Below are positions 18,573 to 28,130 of a DNA stretch of 64,000 nt, piece after piece. A model generated the notes under the pieces. It did no database searches, was not told the origin of the DNA, and saw only the letters and a program-made list of their open reading frames with translations. Numbering within the stretch: the first letter of the stretch is position 1; every line of letters starts with the position of its first letter. Made by a program: the position numbers and the translations under genes. The stretch is taken from positions 620,001 to 684,000 of the forward strand of contig NZ_FQVA01000001.1 in assembly GCF_900129095.1 (NCBI RefSeq), written 5' to 3'. The DNA is from Microbulbifer donghaiensis. Lineage in GTDB: Bacteria > Pseudomonadota > Gammaproteobacteria > Pseudomonadales > Cellvibrionaceae.

Positions 18573-21500
18573 TTAACGCGCCGCCAGCACCGGCTCCTGG
18601 CCGTCGTCGCGCACAAACAGATTCAGCAGCTCATTCCAGCGCCCGTGCACCTGCTCGAACTTTTGCTCGCGCACGTGACCGTAACCGCGCACCTGCAACG
18701 GAATCTCCAGTAACTCCTGCGCAGCGGCCAGGTTGTCGCCGCTCAACTGTGCCGCCACGGCACTGACGGCCCGCTCTACCTGCCGCGCCCAGTTGCGCTC
18801 GGCGCGCCGCTCGCGGGTATAGCCAAATACATCCAGCACGGTGCCGCGCAGTGCCTTGCCCCTGGCGAGCAGCGGCATCAGGCGGCCCATCCAGGGACCG
18901 AACTGCATTTTGCGCACGCGACCGCTGCTGTCCGGGCGCGCCAGTAACGGCGGCGCCATATGGAATTTCAATTTGAAGTTGCCGGTAAAGGTCTCGCGCA
19001 GCTGGCGCTGGAAATCCTCACCGCTGTAGAGCCGCGCCACCTCGTACTCATCCTTGTAGGCCATCGCTTTGTACAGGCTCTCGGCGGCAGCGCGGGTCAG
19101 GCGGCCGTCGTGGCGCGACAGCGCTTTTTCCGCCCCGTGCAGCCGCTCGATGGTACGGGTGAAATGGCGTGCGTAGCCCGCGCTCTGGTATTCGGTCAGT
19201 TCCGCGGCCAGCCGCGCCACCAATTGCTCGACCGTCTCCTCGGGCTGCACCAGTTTCACCGGCTGCGCCGGCACCGCCAGCTGCTCAACCGCTTGCGGAT
19301 TTACCGCCAGCAGGCGACCGGCGCGGAAGGCGCGCAGGTTGTTCTCGACCGCGACACCGTTCAGCTCGATGGCCCGTTCCAGCGCCGACTCGCCGATCGG
19401 CAGCAGGCCTTTCTGGCAGGCGTAACCCATGATCATCAGGTTGCTGGCGACGGTATCGCCGAACAGCGCCTGGGCATACTTGTTCGCGTCAAAGGCGAAG
19501 TATTCCGCACACAGGGATTCGATACTCTGCTGGGTCGCATCTGCCGGAAACGCCAGTTCATTGTCGCGCACGAAGGCGGCAACCGGCACTTCCGCGGTGT
19601 TGACCAGTGCGCGCATCCTGCCCTCGGCAAACTTCGGCCGCTGGCCCGCGGCAGTCACCATATCGCAACCGAGCAGCAGTTCCGCCGCGCCGTCACGGAT
19701 ACGCGCGGTGGTGATGGTGTCCGGGCGCGCGCCGACTTTAACGTGCGCGACCACGGCGCCGTTCTTCTGCGACAGCCCGGTGAAATACAGGGTGGTACTG
19801 CCCTTCTCCTCCAGGTGCGCCGCCATGCCCAGCAGGGCCGCCACAGTCAGTACACCGCTGCCGCCGATACCGGCGACGAGGATGCTGAGGGGCTGGTCCA
19901 GGTTCGCGACGGGCGCCGCCGGCAGGCCGGCGATCGCCACATCGAGGGAATCCGCCAGGGCATTCACCGGCGGCTTCTTCAGCTCGCCGCCCTCGACGCT
20001 GACAAAGCTCGGGCAGAAACCATCGGCACAGCGCATATCCTTGTTACAGCTGGACTGATTCACCTGGCGCTTGCGCCCGAATTGCGTCTCCAGCGGCTCG
20101 ACCGCGATACAACTGGATTGCACGCTGCAGTCGCCGCAGCCCTCACAGACACGGTGATTGATCAGCAGGCGCGTGGCCGGATCGGCCATCTGCTTTTTCT
20201 TGCGCCGGCGGCGCTTCTCCGCCGCGCAGACCTGTTCATAGATGATTGCGGTAACGCCCGCAGTTTCGCGCAGGCGGCGCTGCACCGCATCCAGCTCCGC
20301 CCGCGGCAGAATCTCGACCGCGGATGGCAGCTCGCCGCGGTGCTGGTGCCAGTAATCCGGGTTTTCACTCAGCAGTACCACTGTGCCCACACCCTCGGCG
20401 AGCAGCTGCGCGGCCAGACTCGGCGCCGTTACTTCGCCGTCGGCGGGCTGGCCGCCGGTCATTGCCACGGCGTCGTTGAGCAGTATCTTGTAGGTGATGT
20501 TCACCTTGCTGGCGACCGCCTGGCGGATGGCCAGCAGGCCGGAGTGGTTGTAGGTGCCGTCGCCCATGTTCTGGAAAATATGGCCGGCACTGGAGAAGCG
20601 GTGCAGCCCCACCCAGTGCGCGCCCTCGCCGCCCATATGGGAGTAGGTGTCGGTGCGCAGCCCCTTGCCCAATGCCATGATATGACAGCCGATGCCGGCA
20701 CTGCCGAGGCTGCCCTCGGGCAGCTTGGTGGAGGTGTTGTGCGGGCATCCGGCACAGAAAATCGGCTCGCGGGCGAGCAGGCCCTGCGCCTTCGCCGGCA
20801 CATTGCCGCCGAGCTTTTCCGCCAGCGGAACGATTTTTTCAGCCAGCTCGGTATCCGCCAGCCAGCGGGCGATCGCCTTGGCCACCTGGTCCGGGCCGAA
20901 GCCCCAGATCGCGGGCAGCAAATCGTCGCCATTCAGATCTTTCTTACCCACTACTTTCGGGCGCTTACCGTCGGCCCAGCCGTAGAGCAGCTTCTTCAGC
21001 TGGTCTTCCACCAGCGGGCGCTTCTCTTCGACCACCAGCAGACGCTCCATGCCGTCGGCGAATTCGCTCATGCCGCGCGGCTCCAGCGGCCAGCTCATGG
21101 CCACCTTGTAAATGGAAATGCCGGCTCTCTCGAGATCGCGCTCGGACAGGTTCAGCAACTCCAGCGCCTCCAGCAGGTCGCCGTGCGCCTTGCCGACGGT
21201 CACGATGCCGAAGCGCTTCTCCGGTGCCGCGACGATGGTCTTGTCCAGCTTGTTGGCAAAGGCAAAGGCCTGGGCCGCCGGCAACCGCTCCTCGAGCATG
21301 CGGCGCTCGTATTCCAGCCGCTCGGCGGGCCAGTTCAGGTGCGGATCGTAATTGAGGCCGTGGGCCGGTATCGGGAAGTCCGCCGGCAGGGTGAATTGCG
21401 GCAACTCCGGTACGACCAGAGAAGCGCCCGCCTCGACCGTCTCGGTGATGGTCTTGAAGCCGACCCAGAGCCCGGAGAAACGCGACAGGGCGATGCCGGC

Positions 21501-22085
21501 CAGTCCCAGCGTCAGGTATTCGTCGATAGTGGCCGGGAACAACAGCGGCATCATCACCGACTCGAAGATCTGGTCGGTGTTGTGGGAAAACATCGAGGAC
21601 TCGGCAGTGTGGTCGTCGCCACACAGCGCCAGTACCCCACCCAGCTTGGAGGTGCCCTGAATATTGGCCTGGCGGAAGACGTCGGCACTGCGGTCCACAC
21701 CGTGACCCTTGCCGTACCAAATGGAGAAGACGCCATCGCGAGTCGCCTGCTGGCGGTAGTGGTCCAGCAGCTGGGTACCCCAGATATTGGTAGCGCCCAG
21801 GTCTTCATTGATGCCCGGCTCGAAGTGGATATCCCGCTCGGCGAGGAGTTTCTTGTGGCGCCACAGGGCCTGGTCATAGCCGCCCAGCGGCGAGCCGCGA
21901 TAGCCGGAAATAAAACCGGCGGTGTTGAGCCCGGCGCGTTCATCCAGGCGCTTCTGCATAATGGGCAGACGCACCAGTGCATCAATGCCCGTCAGAAACA
22001 CCCGGCCGGCATCGCGCGTGAACGCGGCCTTCAGGGAATAATCGCGATCGAAGCCCAGCTCCTGATCACCTTCGACCATCGCCAT
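18573..22085 (-). CDS. Fused indolepyruvate ferredoxin oxidoreductase (IorAB-type)
   Basis: About 1170 residues joining the IorA-like (thiamine pyrophosphate binding) and IorB-like (gamma) halves of an aryl-pyruvate ferredoxin oxidoreductase. It oxidatively decarboxylates aryl pyruvates, or branched 2-oxo acids in some homologues, to acyl-CoA. Visible features are the N-terminal SGYRGSPLGGYDQ, the TPP-region segments CAGCPHNTST and GGEGAHWVG, a cysteine-rich cluster VCEGCGDCSVQSSC, and the gamma domain start VAGIGGSGVLT. The ATG at 22085 has GGTGG upstream; in-frame ATG 22100 and TTG 22139 are alternatives. It diverges from an Lrp-type regulator, the usual arrangement for this enzyme in proteobacteria. 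Confidence 0.92.
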   Translation of the reverse strand: MAMVEGDQELGFDRDYSLKAAFTRDAGRVFLTGIDALVRLPIMQKRLDERAGLNTAGFISGYRGSPLGGYDQALWRHKKLLAERDIHFEPGINEDLGATNIWGTQLLDHYRQQATRDGVFSIWYGKGHGVDRSADVFRQANIQGTSKLGGVLALCGDDHTAESSMFSHNTDQIFESVMMPLLFPATIDEYLTLGLAGIALSRFSGLWVGFKTITETVEAGASLVVPELPQFTLPADFPIPAHGLNYDPHLNWPAERLEYERRMLEERLPAAQAFAFANKLDKTIVAAPEKRFGIVTVGKAHGDLLEALELLNLSERDLERAGISIYKVAMSWPLEPRGMSEFADGMERLLVVEEKRPLVEDQLKKLLYGWADGKRPKVVGKKDLNGDDLLPAIWGFGPDQVAKAIARWLADTELAEKIVPLAEKLGGNVPAKAQGLLAREPIFCAGCPHNTSTKLPEGSLGSAGIGCHIMALGKGLRTDTYSHMGGEGAHWVGLHRFSSAGHIFQNMGDGTYNHSGLLAIRQAVASKVNITYKILLNDAVAMTGGQPADGEVTAPSLAAQLLAEGVGTVVLLSENPDYWHQHRGELPSAVEILPRAELDAVQRRLRETAGVTAIIYEQVCAAEKRRRRKKKQMADPATRLLINHRVCEGCGDCSVQSSCIAVEPLETQFGRKRQVNQSSCNKDMRCADGFCPSFVSVEGGELKKPPVNALADSLDVAIAGLPAAPVANLDQPLSILVAGIGGSGVLTVAALLGMAAHLEEKGSTTLYFTGLSQKNGAVVAHVKVGARPDTITTARIRDGAAELLLGCDMVTAAGQRPKFAEGRMRALVNTAEVPVAAFVRDNELAFPADATQQSIESLCAEYFAFDANKYAQALFGDTVASNLMIMGYACQKGLLPIGESALERAIELNGVAVENNLRAFRAGRLLAVNPQAVEQLAVPAQPVKLVQPEETVEQLVARLAAELTEYQSAGYARHFTRTIERLHGAEKALSRHDGRLTRAAAESLYKAMAYKDEYEVARLYSGEDFQRQLRETFTGNFKLKFHMAPPLLARPDSSGRVRKMQFGPWMGRLMPLLARGKALRGTVLDVFGYTRERRAERNWARQVERAVSAVAAQLSGDNLAAAQELLEIPLQVRGYGHVREQKFEQVHGRWNELLNLFVRDDGQEPVLAAR

Positions 22086-22390
22086 GGGTACCACCTGCAT
22101 CTCGTTATTGCTTTGGTCGGTAAAATTACCACCGCCCAACGAAGCAGGTCATACCAAAATAGCCCCTCCTGAGGCATAATATGGGCACAAGTCGCCAAAG
22201 ACCGGCTGGTATTGGCAACAATTCACTCAAATAGCACCCATCTGGGGAATGCAAGCGACGGACAGATTGTCGCAGCGGTCCCCCAAACGGCCCCTTGCAG
22301 GCGCCCCCTAAAACGGGCGCCTATAGTTATCGGCGAGAGTTATCGGCGAGGCGGGTGCACCCAGCGAATGACGAGAGACGGAACCACACA

Positions 22391-22876
22391 ATGGCCTATA
22401 TTCTGGACGCCATCGACAAGAAGATCCTGGAGATTTTGCAGCAGGATGCAACCATCCCCAATATCGAACTGGCGGAAAAAGTCTGCCTCTCCCCCTCCCC
22501 CTGTTCCCGCCGGGTCAAGAACCTGCACGAACAGGGCTTCATCAAGCGCGCGGTTACCCTGCTGGAGCCGGAAAAAGTCGGTCTACCGGTCAGTGTATTT
22601 ATCCAGGTGACGCTGAATCACCAGGTAAAGAAAGAGCTGCAGGATTTCGAAGCAGTGATCGGCCAATGGCCGGAGGTCATGGAGTGCTACCTGATGACCG
22701 GCGACTTCGACTACCTTCTGCGGGTAGTCGTGCCGAACCTGCAGGCCTACCAGGAATTCCTCGACAAAAAACTGACCGAGCTGCCGGGTATCGACCATAT
22801 CAAGAGCAGCTTCTCACTGAAGCAGGTGCGCTATCGCACCGAGCTGCCGCTGGATCAGTTGCTGGAGAAAAGTTAA
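22391..22876 (+). CDS. Lrp/AsnC family regulator of the ior gene
   Basis: A 161-residue Lrp-type protein: winged helix-turn-helix at about 5-60 (CLSPSPCSRRVKNLHEQGFI), then a RAM domain with MECYLMTGDFDYLLRVVV. The ATG at 22391 fits the family N-terminus (ILDAIDKKILEIL). It is a paralogue of the regulator beside putA. Divergence from ior across about 300 bp suggests that it controls amino acid degradation by that enzyme, probably in response to an aromatic or branched-chain amino acid. An 11-G run at 22899-22909 follows the stop and touches no coding frame. Confidence 0.92.
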   Translation: MAYILDAIDKKILEILQQDATIPNIELAEKVCLSPSPCSRRVKNLHEQGFIKRAVTLLEPEKVGLPVSVFIQVTLNHQVKKELQDFEAVIGQWPEVMECYLMTGDFDYLLRVVVPNLQAYQEFLDKKLTELPGIDHIKSSFSLKQVRYRTELPLDQLLEKS

Positions 22877-22913
22877 GTAGTACTGGGGCCTCGGTTTCGG
22901 GGGGGGGGGAGGC

Positions 22914-22975
22914 GCGGTGAGGGCCCTTCGGGAAAAAACCTGATCGGTAACTATTTCCCGAAGGGCGCTCACCGC
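22914..22975. repeat. Large hairpin 1 of a loop-complementary pair
   Basis: Arms 22914-22935 and 22954-22975 pair over 22 positions with one mismatch (GCGGTGAG...CTCACCGC outside, CCCTTCGGGAAA...TTTCCCGAAGGG inside). The 18-nt loop is AAACCTGATCGGTAACTA. This is the exact reverse complement of the loop of the second hairpin at 23034-23101. No T-run follows. The 293-bp gap from 22877 to 23169 holds the two hairpins and no gene. Confidence 0.85.
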
Positions 22976-23033
22976 ACCACGAACCATCTTCGCATTTCCC
23001 ATAAAGAAAGTAATCGCCCGCCGCAGCAGTAGA

Positions 23034-23101
23034 GGCGCAGCGGCAGCCACCTGGCAAATAGTTACCGATCAGGTTTTTTGCCAGGTGGCTGCCGTTGCGC
23101 C
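23034..23101. repeat. Large hairpin 2 of a loop-complementary pair
   Basis: Arms 23034-23058 and 23077-23101 pair over 25 positions with only one G-T wobble (GGCGCAGCGGCAGCCACC...). The 18-nt loop is TAGTTACCGATCAGGTTT, the exact reverse complement of the loop in hairpin 1. The stem sequences of the two hairpins are unrelated apart from AAA/TTT beside the loop. It lies 68 bp beyond the stop of the leftward CobN-like gene but has no T-run. Confidence 0.85.
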
Positions 23102-23169
23102 CCCTCCCTACAAAGCTCCAGCCGGACAGGATTTCAGCCCTACTTACCGGTGCAGGACAGTCTTTAGAG

Positions 23170-26100
23170 TTACCCCGCGATTAGAGCCGCCGAAGCGGGC
23201 CTCCGCTCAACCCAGTTGCTGACAAAACCTGCAAACAAAATTCCCAGCAGCAACATCCACAAATAGATCTGCGAACTGTCGTCGCGGGACGGCTTCTCCA
23301 CCTGCTCCAGCTTCTGACCACTGACTTGCTGCATCGGCGCAGCCGGGGCGGTGACGTTGTCCGGGACCTGGCCACTGACCAGCGGCGCCAGTCCAAAGCC
23401 AACTGCCTGTTCACTGACGAAATCCTTGAATTTCTCATTGTCGCTGGCCACGTCGAACTGCTCGGCAAGCTCAGTGTAGGTCTCCACCATCTTCTTCAGG
23501 GTTTCCGCATCGGCTTCCCAATAGCCCTTGCGCACGGCTTCCAGCATGCGCTCCAGCATCTGCGCCAATGCTTCGGCATTGTGTTCCTCGAAGAATTCAC
23601 GCATCGCCATCTGGTACTTGTCGTCCACGTAGACCTCGAACATCTCCCGCCACTGGTCGTCGCGAATGCTTTCCGGCGTCATCACCTCCCAGCCCCACAT
23701 ATTGTTGACGCGATCCAGGATTGCGGTGGCGCCGGCATAGCCGGACTCCTGCATCGCCTGGATCCAGCGCGGATGGAAGTAGCGGCTGCGCATCTCCTGG
23801 TTGATGAACTCGTCCAGCGTCTGGGTTTTGATATTGTCCTGGCGGCGCAGATTGGCCACGTACATTTCCGGCGTTTTGCCGTCCAGGTTGCGTACCGCCA
23901 GCCCCATGCCGCCGAAGTACTGGAACGGATCGTCGTTGGTCATCAGCGCGTAGAGATTGGTGGAGCGCGAGAAGATCACGCCGTCGGTGCCGGACAGCAC
24001 CTTGCCGTAGAGGCCCGACGCTCTCTGGTCCTCGCTCCAGCGCGACTCGTCCTTGCCATAGGCGAAACCCATGCGGCGCATATAGAGGTCGGCCAGCTTA
24101 TCGTCGGCCTCCCAGCTGTCGGATGCCAGGCTGGCGCCGTTCAGGCCGGTGCCGTAGTTGCCGGTTTCGTTGGAGAAGATACGCACCGAGGAAAGATACT
24201 GCGCGTCCTCCTCGCTCTTGCCCTCTTGCAGAAATTCCCGCTGCAACGCCTGGGCATGGCGGTAGACGAAGTTGTTGTCCTCCTTCATCTGCGCCACCTG
24301 GTCGATGGCCTCCGCCAGCCACAGCATCACGTTGGGGAAGGCATCGCGGTAGAGGCCGGTCGCGGAGATGACCACGTCAATGCGCGGACGTTTCAACTGC
24401 GAATATGGAATTACCTCGGTACCGACCACATTCCCCTGCTGGTTCCACTTGGGCTTCAGACCCAGTGCGTGCAGTATCTGTGCTTCCAGTGCGCCCTGGT
24501 GGCGCATGGTTTCCAGCGACCACAGTGAGAACGCCAGCTTGTCCGGGAAACGGCCGTGCTTGGCGTGGTAGTCGGCAATCGTCTGGTCCATCAGCTGCAC
24601 GCCCGCCTCGTAGGCCTCCTTCGACGGCACCTTGGCCGGATTGAAGCCGATCAGGTTGCGGCCGGTGGGCACCGCCTGCGGGTTGCGGATCGGATCGCCA
24701 CCGTGACTGACCGGGATGTAGCCGCCGTCGAGCGCCAGCATCAGATTCTGCAGTTCGGCGATATTGGCGAAGTTGTCGGAGTAGTCGCGACCGGTATCCA
24801 GCTGGTGACGCAGCCCTTCGGGTAGCGCGCCGGCGGCCAACTTTCCGGACAGAAAGCCGTCCAACAGCTGGAAGCCCGGCTGCGCCGCCAGCGCCACCAC
24901 ATTGCGCTCGTCGCGCTGCTGTTCTTCCGGCAGGCTCAGTTCGTTTTCTTTCTCGTATTCGCCGGCGGCAGTCATGAAACCCTCACCCAGCATCTGCAGC
25001 ATGGTGCTGGTCAGGTGCTCGGACCTGGGCAGCTCGCCGAAACGGTGAATACCGAGCGGCTGACTCATGTCTGCCAGCTGCGCCAGATAGTCCTGCAGGT
25101 GGCTGAGCTGGTTATCGAAGTCTGCGCTGAGTTCTTCCTTTGACAGTTTCAGGTCCTTGAGCATATTCAGCGCTTCCGCCAGGGCCACGATGCGATCGCG
25201 GGTATTGAGCCTGGTCTGCCCTTCCTCCAGCAATAGATAGTTACCCATCAACTCGGACAGTTCCGCCACCTCGGCATACAGCCCTGCCTTGGCGAAGCCC
25301 GGGGTCAGGTGGCTGATCATCGTTGCGCGGCCACGGCGCTTGGCCTGCATCGCCTCGCCGACGTTGTCGATGATGTACGGATAGAAAACCGGAATATTGC
25401 CGAGCGCCAGATTCGGTGCGTCGTACACCGACAGGCCGCGCTCCTTGCCGGTCAACCACTCCTGGGAACCGTGGGTGCCCAGGTGGATATAGGCATCCGC
25501 GCCGAAAGTCTCGCGTGCGTAGAGGTAAACCGCCAGATAGGCATGGTTCACTGGCGTTTTCATATCGTGATACAGGGATGCGTGATCCTTGGCATTGTCT
25601 GCGCGCACCCCCTGGGGCAGCACGATCAGGTTGCCAAGCGCCATGCGCGGAATCACGAAAGCCATCTCGCCGTCGTGTTCCGCCAGCATGGCATTGTCTT
25701 CAGGCTTGCCCCAGCGCTCGACGATCGGATCGCGCACCGACGCAGGCAGTGCGTTGAACCATTGCTGGTAGGTAGACAGCGGCATCCAGTCGGCCAGCCC
25801 CTTGTCAATCAGTGCGGCGCTGTCCTCGCGCCGGTAATAGGGGCGCAGCAACTGGCCGGCCCAGTCGATCAGGGTTTTGGCATCGCGGGTTTCGATCTGG
25901 TAACCGCGCGTCTTCATCTCTTTCGCGATCGATTCGATCGACGCCGGCACATCGAGAAAGGCGGCACCGATGTTTTTCTCGCCGGGAGGATAATTCCAGA
26001 TAAAGGTGGCGACTCTCTTATCAGCGTTTGACTTGTGGGCCAGACTGGCGTGATTCCAGGCGCGCTCCGCCAGTGCATGCATCTGGTCAGCCATTACCTG

Positions 26101-27117
26101 TTTGACGCCGTCACCATTGGCCGCAATCAAAACCGGATCGATACTGCCGGTGTCCTCCGGCATCACGAGGAAAAACGGTGTCAATGACGGCGACACACCA
26201 CTGTTGTCTGCCAGGTAAGTGGCCTCGTCGCCCTCGCTGTAATTCAGTGCGTGAATCACCGGCACTCCGAGTTTGTCAAACTCCGCACGGCGCTTGCTGA
26301 CGTAGTGCAGCGAGCGGTAATTGACGATCAGGTCGACGCGCGTCTGGCCATCCTTATCCTGCAGCAATTCAGGATAAGTGAGCGGCAGGTCCTCGCCTTC
26401 GAAGAAGAAACCGAAAGCCTTGGCTCCCTTCTCCTCTAGTCCCTGCAACAAAGCATCCACGACCTGCTGCTGCTCGTAGTCCACCACAGAGCGGTGAATC
26501 GCCACGGCAATCACCGGCTGACCCGCCCCGGGTTTCAGCCAGTTGAAAAATTCGGTCTCACGATCGGTGACCTGGCCTGTATATTGCGGATGGTAGAGGC
26601 CGACATCCGGTACAATAACCGGCGCCGATACTTTCTCGTCGGAGAGTCCGAAAATTTCTGCCGACAGATACTGCATCAGGTGCCGGTAGTTTTTACGCCC
26701 CGCATTATTGAAATAGGCCCCGATCGCCTTCTGCTGTTGCGCAGTCAGCCCCTGGTTCATGGACGCGTTATCCAGGTCGCCGAGCGATATGACGGGTACC
26801 TGCGGGTGGTTAATCAATAACGGCTGGTACTTGCTGAACATAAACTGGGACAACGCGGGATTAATCCCGTCCAACATGATCAGGTCCGCCGATGCCCAGG
26901 CCCGGGCTATTTCTTCCTCGCTTTTCCCCTTGCTGCTGAATATCTCCAGCGCGTAGGGTTGATCCGCCGCAAGTTCGGCCAGCAGCTCGCCCTTGGCCTT
27001 GGACGTATGACTGGACATCATCAGCAGTACCTTGGCCAATTCGCTGGCCTGTGCCGCCCCCGATAACAACAGCGCAGCAACCAGACACAGCCAGCGCGCA
27101 CAATTCGATTTCGGCAT
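23170..27117 (-). CDS. Periplasmic CobN/ChlH-like protein, probable haem dechelatase (HmuS-like)
   Basis: At about 1315 residues it is a full-length CobN-family protein, with conserved segments such as AYIHLGTHGSQEWLTGKERGL region features, LIGFNPAKVPSKEAYE and ETGNYGTGLNGA. Unlike cytosolic CobN it has a signal peptide (WLCLVAALLLSGAAQA) and a C-terminal membrane helix (IYLWMLLLGILFAGFVSNW) followed by a basic tail, so the body should sit in the periplasm. No CobS, CobT or cobalamin gene is nearby. The neighbours are DUF2149, an ExbB-like channel and a haem-type TonB receptor, as in the hmu loci of Bacteroidota, where the CobN-like HmuS removes iron from haem. I start at ATG 27117; GTG 27132 is also possible. 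Confidence 0.85.
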   Translation of the reverse strand: MPKSNCARWLCLVAALLLSGAAQASELAKVLLMMSSHTSKAKGELLAELAADQPYALEIFSSKGKSEEEIARAWASADLIMLDGINPALSQFMFSKYQPLLINHPQVPVISLGDLDNASMNQGLTAQQQKAIGAYFNNAGRKNYRHLMQYLSAEIFGLSDEKVSAPVIVPDVGLYHPQYTGQVTDRETEFFNWLKPGAGQPVIAVAIHRSVVDYEQQQVVDALLQGLEEKGAKAFGFFFEGEDLPLTYPELLQDKDGQTRVDLIVNYRSLHYVSKRRAEFDKLGVPVIHALNYSEGDEATYLADNSGVSPSLTPFFLVMPEDTGSIDPVLIAANGDGVKQVMADQMHALAERAWNHASLAHKSNADKRVATFIWNYPPGEKNIGAAFLDVPASIESIAKEMKTRGYQIETRDAKTLIDWAGQLLRPYYRREDSAALIDKGLADWMPLSTYQQWFNALPASVRDPIVERWGKPEDNAMLAEHDGEMAFVIPRMALGNLIVLPQGVRADNAKDHASLYHDMKTPVNHAYLAVYLYARETFGADAYIHLGTHGSQEWLTGKERGLSVYDAPNLALGNIPVFYPYIIDNVGEAMQAKRRGRATMISHLTPGFAKAGLYAEVAELSELMGNYLLLEEGQTRLNTRDRIVALAEALNMLKDLKLSKEELSADFDNQLSHLQDYLAQLADMSQPLGIHRFGELPRSEHLTSTMLQMLGEGFMTAAGEYEKENELSLPEEQQRDERNVVALAAQPGFQLLDGFLSGKLAAGALPEGLRHQLDTGRDYSDNFANIAELQNLMLALDGGYIPVSHGGDPIRNPQAVPTGRNLIGFNPAKVPSKEAYEAGVQLMDQTIADYHAKHGRFPDKLAFSLWSLETMRHQGALEAQILHALGLKPKWNQQGNVVGTEVIPYSQLKRPRIDVVISATGLYRDAFPNVMLWLAEAIDQVAQMKEDNNFVYRHAQALQREFLQEGKSEEDAQYLSSVRIFSNETGNYGTGLNGASLASDSWEADDKLADLYMRRMGFAYGKDESRWSEDQRASGLYGKVLSGTDGVIFSRSTNLYALMTNDDPFQYFGGMGLAVRNLDGKTPEMYVANLRRQDNIKTQTLDEFINQEMRSRYFHPRWIQAMQESGYAGATAILDRVNNMWGWEVMTPESIRDDQWREMFEVYVDDKYQMAMREFFEEHNAEALAQMLERMLEAVRKGYWEADAETLKKMVETYTELAEQFDVASDNEKFKDFVSEQAVGFGLAPLVSGQVPDNVTAPAAPMQQVSGQKLEQVEKPSRDDSSQIYLWMLLLGILFAGFVSNWVERRPASAALIAG

Positions 27118-27134
27118 TGTTATTTGCAACACGG

Positions 27135-27497
27135 TTATTTGCCCCCCGCTCCCTGAGTCGCACTGCCTTCCACTGTGGACCTTTGGTCTTTGCTTTCGGG
27201 TACGTACACCAGGCTGCCGTCGGCCATCTGGTAGGCGATACCCGCGCGGGTACCCTCACCGGAACCGATCTCACCGGTGGATTTGTACTGTTTGATTTCC
27301 TCGCCGTCCTTGACGATCACTTCCATATTCGGCTCGCCGGCATTCTTGATCACTGTGACTTTCTCGCTGGCAAACACGTTGAGGGGGTTCTGCGCGATCG
27401 CGATCAACAGTGCGGCAATAATGACCAGAAATACATCGATCAGGTTGACTGCACTCAGTATCGGGTTGAGCTCCTCGTCTTCTTCCAGAAAGCGCAT
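27135..27497 (-). CDS. DUF2149 family membrane protein, ExbD-like partner
   Basis: The 120-residue protein has a short acidic cytoplasmic start (MRFLEEDEELNP), a single transmembrane helix (LIDVFLVIIAALLIAIA) and a periplasmic tail. This topology matches ExbD and TolR, including an aspartate at the start of the helix. DUF2149 proteins are typical companions of the ExbB-like and CobN-like genes in haem loci. The ATG at 27497 shares a base with the ExbB stop (TAATG), and the stop is 17 bp before the CobN-like ATG. A proton-channel partner role is inferred. Confidence 0.85.
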   Translation of the reverse strand: MRFLEEDEELNPILSAVNLIDVFLVIIAALLIAIAQNPLNVFASEKVTVIKNAGEPNMEVIVKDGEEIKQYKSTGEIGSGEGTRAGIAYQMADGSLVYVPESKDQRSTVEGSATQGAGGK

Positions 27498-28027
27498 TAC
27501 GCCGCCTCCTTGAGCTTGCGAATGTTGATCAGCTCGCTGGCAAACCAACGCTTCTTCACCGATGCCGGCCAGAAGGTGAGCGTCGAAATGGCCAGCCCCC
27601 AGATCACCGCAGCGAAGGCGATGATCAGGTTTTCGCTGATGCCTTGCACGTTGCCGTCGGCCAGCGCGCGCAGCGCCGGGCCCATCGGAATCATGGTGGC
27701 GATCAGGCCGAGCATCGGCGCAATGCGGGTGGCCATACGCAGCAGTTCCAGCTTCTTCAGTGCAAAGACTTCCAATTCGTCGTCGCAAGCCTCGGGGTTG
27801 CGCACATAGTAATTGTGCACCTGGTAGCCCGGCAGCCACTGCGCCTCCCCCTCGCTCAGGGCGCGCTGGTAGGCGACGGCATTCCCGCGGCGCAGCAGCC
27901 ACAGGGACAGGAAGCGGCCGCAGGCGTAAAGGGCGTAAACAAACAGCAGCAGGATGGCCAGCAGTACCGGCGCCATAAACAGGTCGGCCACGCTGGCCAT
28001 CAGGTTTTCGATTGTCTGGATATTCAA
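27497..28027 (-). CDS. MotA/TolQ/ExbB family proton channel
   Basis: A 176-residue protein with three hydrophobic helices and the family's third-helix region (APMLGLIATMIPMGPALRAL, then ENLIIAFAAVIWGLAISTL). It begins at a TTG at 28027, with GGGGT a few bases upstream. Paired with DUF2149 it should form a proton-driven motor in the inner membrane. No TonB gene is present, so it may energise the adjacent periplasmic CobN-like protein rather than, or as well as, the receptor. Confidence 0.88.
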   Translation of the reverse strand: MNIQTIENLMASVADLFMAPVLLAILLLFVYALYACGRFLSLWLLRRGNAVAYQRALSEGEAQWLPGYQVHNYYVRNPEACDDELEVFALKKLELLRMATRIAPMLGLIATMIPMGPALRALADGNVQGISENLIIAFAAVIWGLAISTLTFWPASVKKRWFASELINIRKLKEAA

Positions 28028-28115
28028 GGCGCACCCCGCAAGTGAATTTATTGGTATCTGGATCGAGGATGCGCAAATTAACCAAATGAAGCCTCCTGGT
28101 CAATTTAAATCGTTC

Positions 28116-28130
28116 TGATAATTATTCGCA
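28116..28130. promoter_or_regulatory. Fur-box-like operator in the haem locus divergent promoter
   Basis: TGATAAT-T-ATTCGCA matches the Fur 7-1-7 core TGATAAT-N-ATTATCA at 12 of 14 positions. It lies between the divergent ExbB and TonB-receptor genes, just upstream of a TATAAT (28159-28164) facing the receptor. Iron repression of both directions is the natural inference. Confidence 0.65.

Noticed and set aside
18960-22172. Very long plus-strand open frame opposite the ior gene
   Set aside because: A GC-rich antisense shadow; the minus-strand protein has clear enzyme motifs throughout, the plus-strand product none.
22899-22909. Run of eleven G residues after the lrp stop, as a phase-variation tract
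   Set aside because: It lies outside any coding frame and behind the gene, not at a promoter, so there is nothing obvious for slippage to switch.
22914-23101. The paired hairpins as integron attC sites
   Set aside because: No integrase gene or cassette array is present and the core lacks the GTTRRRY signature.
23170-27117. Calling the CobN-like gene a cobaltochelatase for cobalamin synthesis
   Set aside because: It is exported and membrane anchored, has no CobS/CobT or cobalamin genes nearby, and lies with a TonB receptor and ExbB-like channel.
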